Shown piece by piece: positions 4,960 through 7,825 of a DNA stretch of 7,825 nucleotides. Made by a program: the position numbers and the translations under genes. A model generated the notes under the pieces. The model was not told where the DNA came from. It ran no database searches and saw nothing but the letters and a program-made list of their open reading frames with translations. The DNA is taken from positions 1 through 7,825 of the forward strand of contig JAUHZL010000127.1 in the NCBI GenBank assembly GCA_030425945.1. Direction: 5' to 3'. The DNA is from Alphaproteobacteria bacterium. Lineage in GTDB: Bacteria > Pseudomonadota > Alphaproteobacteria > Rhodobacterales > Rhodobacteraceae. How positions within the stretch are numbered: position 1 is the first letter of the stretch; the number at the start of each line of letters is the position of its first letter.

Positions 4960-7825
4960 ATGACCGATCAAAGCCCGAACGACCTGTTCCATGCCTCCAG
5001 CTTCATGCAGGGGCATAACGCGGAATACCTCGAACAGCTCTACGCCCAGTATGCCGCCGACCCGAACGCGGTCGATGCCGCCTGGGCCGATTTCTTCCGT
5101 GCCCTCGGCGACGCCGAACAGGACGTCAAGGCCGAGGCCAAGGGTCCCTCCTGGGCGCGCGCCGACTGGCCGCCCGCGCCGAACGACGACCTGACCGCCG
5201 CCCTGACCGGAGAATGGGCGATGCCGGTCGAGGCCAAGGCCGCCGGCGACAAGATCAAGGCCAAGGCGCAGGAACAGGGCGTCAGCATCTCGGACGAGGC
5301 CATCAAGCGCGCCGTGCTCGACTCGATCCGCGCCCTGATGATCATCCGCGCCTACCGGATCCGGGGCCACCTCGTGGCCGACCTCGACCCGCTGGGGATG
5401 CGCGACAAGACCGTCCACCCCGAGCTCGACCCCAAGTCCTACGGCTTCACCGATGCCGACATGGACCGCCCGATCTTCATCGACCAGGTGCTCGGGCTCC
5501 AGGTCGCCTCGATGCGGCAGATCCTCGACATCGTGCAGCGCACCTACTGCGGCACCTTCGCGCTGCAGTACATGCACATCTCGGACCCCGAGCAGGCCTC
5601 CTGGCTGAAGGAGCGGATCGAGGGCTACGGCAAGGAAATCACCTTCACCCGCGAAGGCCGCCGGGCGATCCTGAACAAGCTGGTCGAGGCCGAGGGCTTC
5701 GAGAAGTTCCTGCACGTCAAGTACATGGGCACCAAGCGCTTCGGCCTCGACGGCGGCGAGGCGCTGATCCCCGCGATGGAACAGATCATCAAGCGCGGCG
5801 GCAGCCTCGGCGTGAACGAGATCGTCATCGGGATGCCGCACCGCGGCCGCCTGTCGGTGCTGGCCAACGTGATGGGCAAGCCCTACCGCGCGATCTTCAA
5901 CGAATTCCAGGGCGGCAGCTTCAAGCCCGAAGACGTCGACGGCTCGGGCGACGTGAAGTACCACCTCGGCGCCTCGTCGGACCGCGAGTTCGACGGCAAC
6001 ACCGTCCACCTGTCGCTGACCGCCAACCCCTCGCACCTCGAGGCGGTGAACCCGGTGGTGCTCGGCAAGGCCCGCGCCAAGCAGGACCAGCTCGGCGACG
6101 CCGAGCGTCGCGCCGTCCTGCCCGTGCTGCTGCACGGCGACGCCGCCTTCGCCGGCCAGGGCATCGTGGCCGAGTGCTTCGCCCTCTCGGGCCTGCGCGG
6201 CCACCGCACCGGCGGCACCATCCACATCGTGGTGAACAACCAGATCGGCTTCACCACCGCGCCGCACTTCTCGCGCTCGTCGCCCTACCCGACCGACAAC
6301 GCGCTGGTCGTCGAGGCGCCGATCTTCCACGTCAACGGCGATGACCCGGAGGCCGTGGTCCACGCCGCCAAGGTCGCCACCGAGTTCCGCCAGAAGTTCG
6401 GCAAGGACGTGGTCATCGACATCTTCTGCTACCGCCGCTTCGGTCACAACGAAGGCGACGAGCCGATGTTCACCAACCCGGCGATGTACACCCGCATCAA
6501 GGGGCACAAGACCACGCTGTCGCTCTACACCGAACGCCTCGTGAAGGACGGTCTCATCCCCGAGGGCGAGATCGAGGACATGAAGGCCGCGTTCCAGGCC
6601 CGCCTGAACGACGAGTTCGAGGCCGGCCGCGAGTTCAAGCCGAACAAGGCCGACTGGCTGGACGGCCGCTGGTCGCACCTGAACAAGCAGGGCGAGAAGT
6701 ACCAGCGCGGCAAGACCTCGATCCCGGAAAAGACGATGGCCGAGATCGGCGCCGCCCTGACCCGGGTGCCCGAGGGCTTCCACATGCACCGCACCGTCGA
6801 GCGCCTGCTCGACGCCAAGCGCGAGATGTTCTCGACCGGCAAGGGCTTCGACTGGGCCACCGCCGAGGCGCTCGCCTTCGGCTCGCTGCTGACCGAGGGC
6901 TACCCGGTCCGCCTCGCCGGGCAGGACTCGACCCGCGGGACGTTCTCGCAGCGGCACTCGGCCTTCATCGACCAGCAGACCGAGGATCGCCACTACCCGC
7001 TCAACCACATCCGTGACGGGCAGGCCCGCTACGAGGTCATCGACAGCGCGCTCTCCGAATACGCGGTGCTGGGCTTCGAATACGGCTACTCGCTGGCCGA
7101 GCCGAACGCCCTGACCCTGTGGGAAGCCCAGTTCGGCGACTTCGCCAACGGCGCGCAGATCATGTTCGACCAGTTCATCTCGTCGGGCGAGTCGAAGTGG
7201 CTGCGGATGTCGGGCCTCGTGATGCTCCTGCCGCACGGCTTCGAGGGCCAGGGCCCCGAGCACTCGTCGGCCCGCCTCGAGCGCTTCCTGCAACTCTGCG
7301 GCCAGGACAACTGGATCGTGGCGAACTGCACGACGCCGGCCAACTACTTCCACATCCTGCGCCGCCAGCTGCACCGCAGCTTCCGCAAGCCGCTGGTGCT
7401 GATGACGCCGAAGTCGCTGCTGCGCCACAAGCTGGCGATCTCGGAGGCCGCCGACTTCACCACTGGCTCCAGCTTCCACCGCGTGCTCTGGGACGACGCC
7501 GAGAAGGGCAACTCCGAGACCACCCTGAAGCCCGACGCCGAGATCAAGCGCGTCGTGATCTCGTCCGGCAAGGTCTACTACGACCTGCTGGAAGAGCGCG
7601 ACGCCCGCGGGATCGACGACATCTACCTGCTGCGCCTCGAACAGTTCTACCCGTTCCCGGCCATGTCGCTGTCGAAGGAGCTCCGGCGCTTCCCCGAGGC
7701 CGAGGTGGTCTGGTGCCAGGAAGAGCCCAAGAACCAGGGCGGCTGGACCTTCGTCGAGCCCAACCTCGAATGGGTCCTGACCCGCAACAAGGCGAAGTAC
7801 ACCCGGCCCGCCTATGCCGGGCGTC
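4960..7825 (+). CDS. sucA: 2-oxoglutarate dehydrogenase E1 component (3' end outside window)
   Basis: The thiamine-diphosphate-dependent E1 subunit decarboxylates 2-oxoglutarate and transfers the succinyl group to the lipoyl arm of E2 (SucB). 955 codons are present and the frame is still open at the edge; relatives in this class have about 985-990, so roughly 30 residues are missing. Visible parts are the N-terminal E2-binding segment FMQGHNAEYLEQLYAQY (about residues 15-31), a linker rich in Ala/Lys (about 65-110), and the active-site GMPHRGRLSVL with His294 (E. coli His260). HGDAAFAGQG follows (His392, Asp394), then NNQIGFTT (Asn426-427), which together form the thiamine/Mg site. The transketolase-like pyrimidine domain has YGYSLAEPNALTLWEAQFGDF, LLPHGFEGQGPEHSSAR and QEEPKNQGGW. 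ATG at 4960 is preceded 7 nt upstream by GGTGGA, a near-consensus ribosome site. It is probably cotranscribed with sucCD; sucB and lpd are expected next. The call is secure. Confidence 0.97.
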   Translation, partial: MTDQSPNDLFHASSFMQGHNAEYLEQLYAQYAADPNAVDAAWADFFRALGDAEQDVKAEAKGPSWARADWPPAPNDDLTAALTGEWAMPVEAKAAGDKIKAKAQEQGVSISDEAIKRAVLDSIRALMIIRAYRIRGHLVADLDPLGMRDKTVHPELDPKSYGFTDADMDRPIFIDQVLGLQVASMRQILDIVQRTYCGTFALQYMHISDPEQASWLKERIEGYGKEITFTREGRRAILNKLVEAEGFEKFLHVKYMGTKRFGLDGGEALIPAMEQIIKRGGSLGVNEIVIGMPHRGRLSVLANVMGKPYRAIFNEFQGGSFKPEDVDGSGDVKYHLGASSDREFDGNTVHLSLTANPSHLEAVNPVVLGKARAKQDQLGDAERRAVLPVLLHGDAAFAGQGIVAECFALSGLRGHRTGGTIHIVVNNQIGFTTAPHFSRSSPYPTDNALVVEAPIFHVNGDDPEAVVHAAKVATEFRQKFGKDVVIDIFCYRRFGHNEGDEPMFTNPAMYTRIKGHKTTLSLYTERLVKDGLIPEGEIEDMKAAFQARLNDEFEAGREFKPNKADWLDGRWSHLNKQGEKYQRGKTSIPEKTMAEIGAALTRVPEGFHMHRTVERLLDAKREMFSTGKGFDWATAEALAFGSLLTEGYPVRLAGQDSTRGTFSQRHSAFIDQQTEDRHYPLNHIRDGQARYEVIDSALSEYAVLGFEYGYSLAEPNALTLWEAQFGDFANGAQIMFDQFISSGESKWLRMSGLVMLLPHGFEGQGPEHSSARLERFLQLCGQDNWIVANCTTPANYFHILRRQLHRSFRKPLVLMTPKSLLRHKLAISEAADFTTGSSFHRVLWDDAEKGNSETTLKPDAEIKRVVISSGKVYYDLLEERDARGIDDIYLLRLEQFYPFPAMSLSKELRRFPEAEVVWCQEEPKNQGGWTFVEPNLEWVLTRNKAKYTRPAYAGR

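Noticed and set aside
4477..7479. 1000-codon open frame on the minus strand
   Set aside because: Antisense to sucA and sucD, with the same Leu/Val/Gly/Asp/Arg-biased composition and no recognisable domain. sucA is unambiguous on the other strand.
1..7825. CRISPR array, tRNA, rRNA, insertion sequence or prophage genes
   Set aside because: No regularly spaced repeats, tRNA-like cloverleaf, transposase motif or terminal inverted repeats were seen. The only mobile-type content is the toxin-antitoxin pair.

Overview
The window looks like chromosomal DNA of a high-GC alphaproteobacterium, most likely a member of the Rhodobacterales (Paracoccus/Rhodobacter/roseobacter group). The grounds are the very strong preference for G or C at third codon positions, the characteristic sequences of malate dehydrogenase, SucC, SucD and SucA, and the gene order mdh ... 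sucC-sucD-sucA, which is typical of this group. The genus assignment is inference.

Layout from left to right. Positions 1-318 are the C-terminal third of malate dehydrogenase (mdh, + strand), followed by a clear intrinsic terminator at 341-371. Positions 420-1159 on the minus strand hold a two-gene type II toxin-antitoxin module, toxin first, overlapping by 4 nt. The toxin is of the RelE/ParE-superfamily Gp49-like (Tad-like) type and the antitoxin is an XRE/HTH (Ata-like) protein. A promoter with a perfect -35 hexamer and a 7-7-7 inverted repeat, probably the autoregulatory operator, lies just upstream at 1171-1205. Next on the + strand are pepT (peptidase T, 1378-2613) and a regulatory region at 2614-2805. 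That region holds two identical 10-bp palindromes whose centres are exactly 21 bp apart. Then come sucC (2806-3999), sucD (4004-4885) and sucA (from 4960, running off the right edge).

How the genes work together. Mdh, SucCD (succinyl-CoA synthetase) and SucA (E1 of the 2-oxoglutarate dehydrogenase complex) are TCA-cycle enzymes. SucA feeds succinyl-CoA formation and SucCD converts succinyl-CoA to succinate with substrate-level phosphorylation. sucC, sucD and sucA look like one operon, 4 nt and 74 nt apart, with sucB and lpd expected beyond the window. The toxin-antitoxin module and pepT are not TCA genes and sit between mdh and sucC. The module has lower GC content and more A/T-ending codons than its neighbours, which suggests an acquired piece. 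The mdh terminator and the palindromes before sucC suggest that the suc genes have their own promoter and regulation here.

I found no sign of a wholly new system. The most interesting items are the twin palindromes before sucC and the operator architecture of the toxin-antitoxin promoter. Two roughly 1000-codon minus-strand open frames are shadows of the GC-rich genes opposite them.
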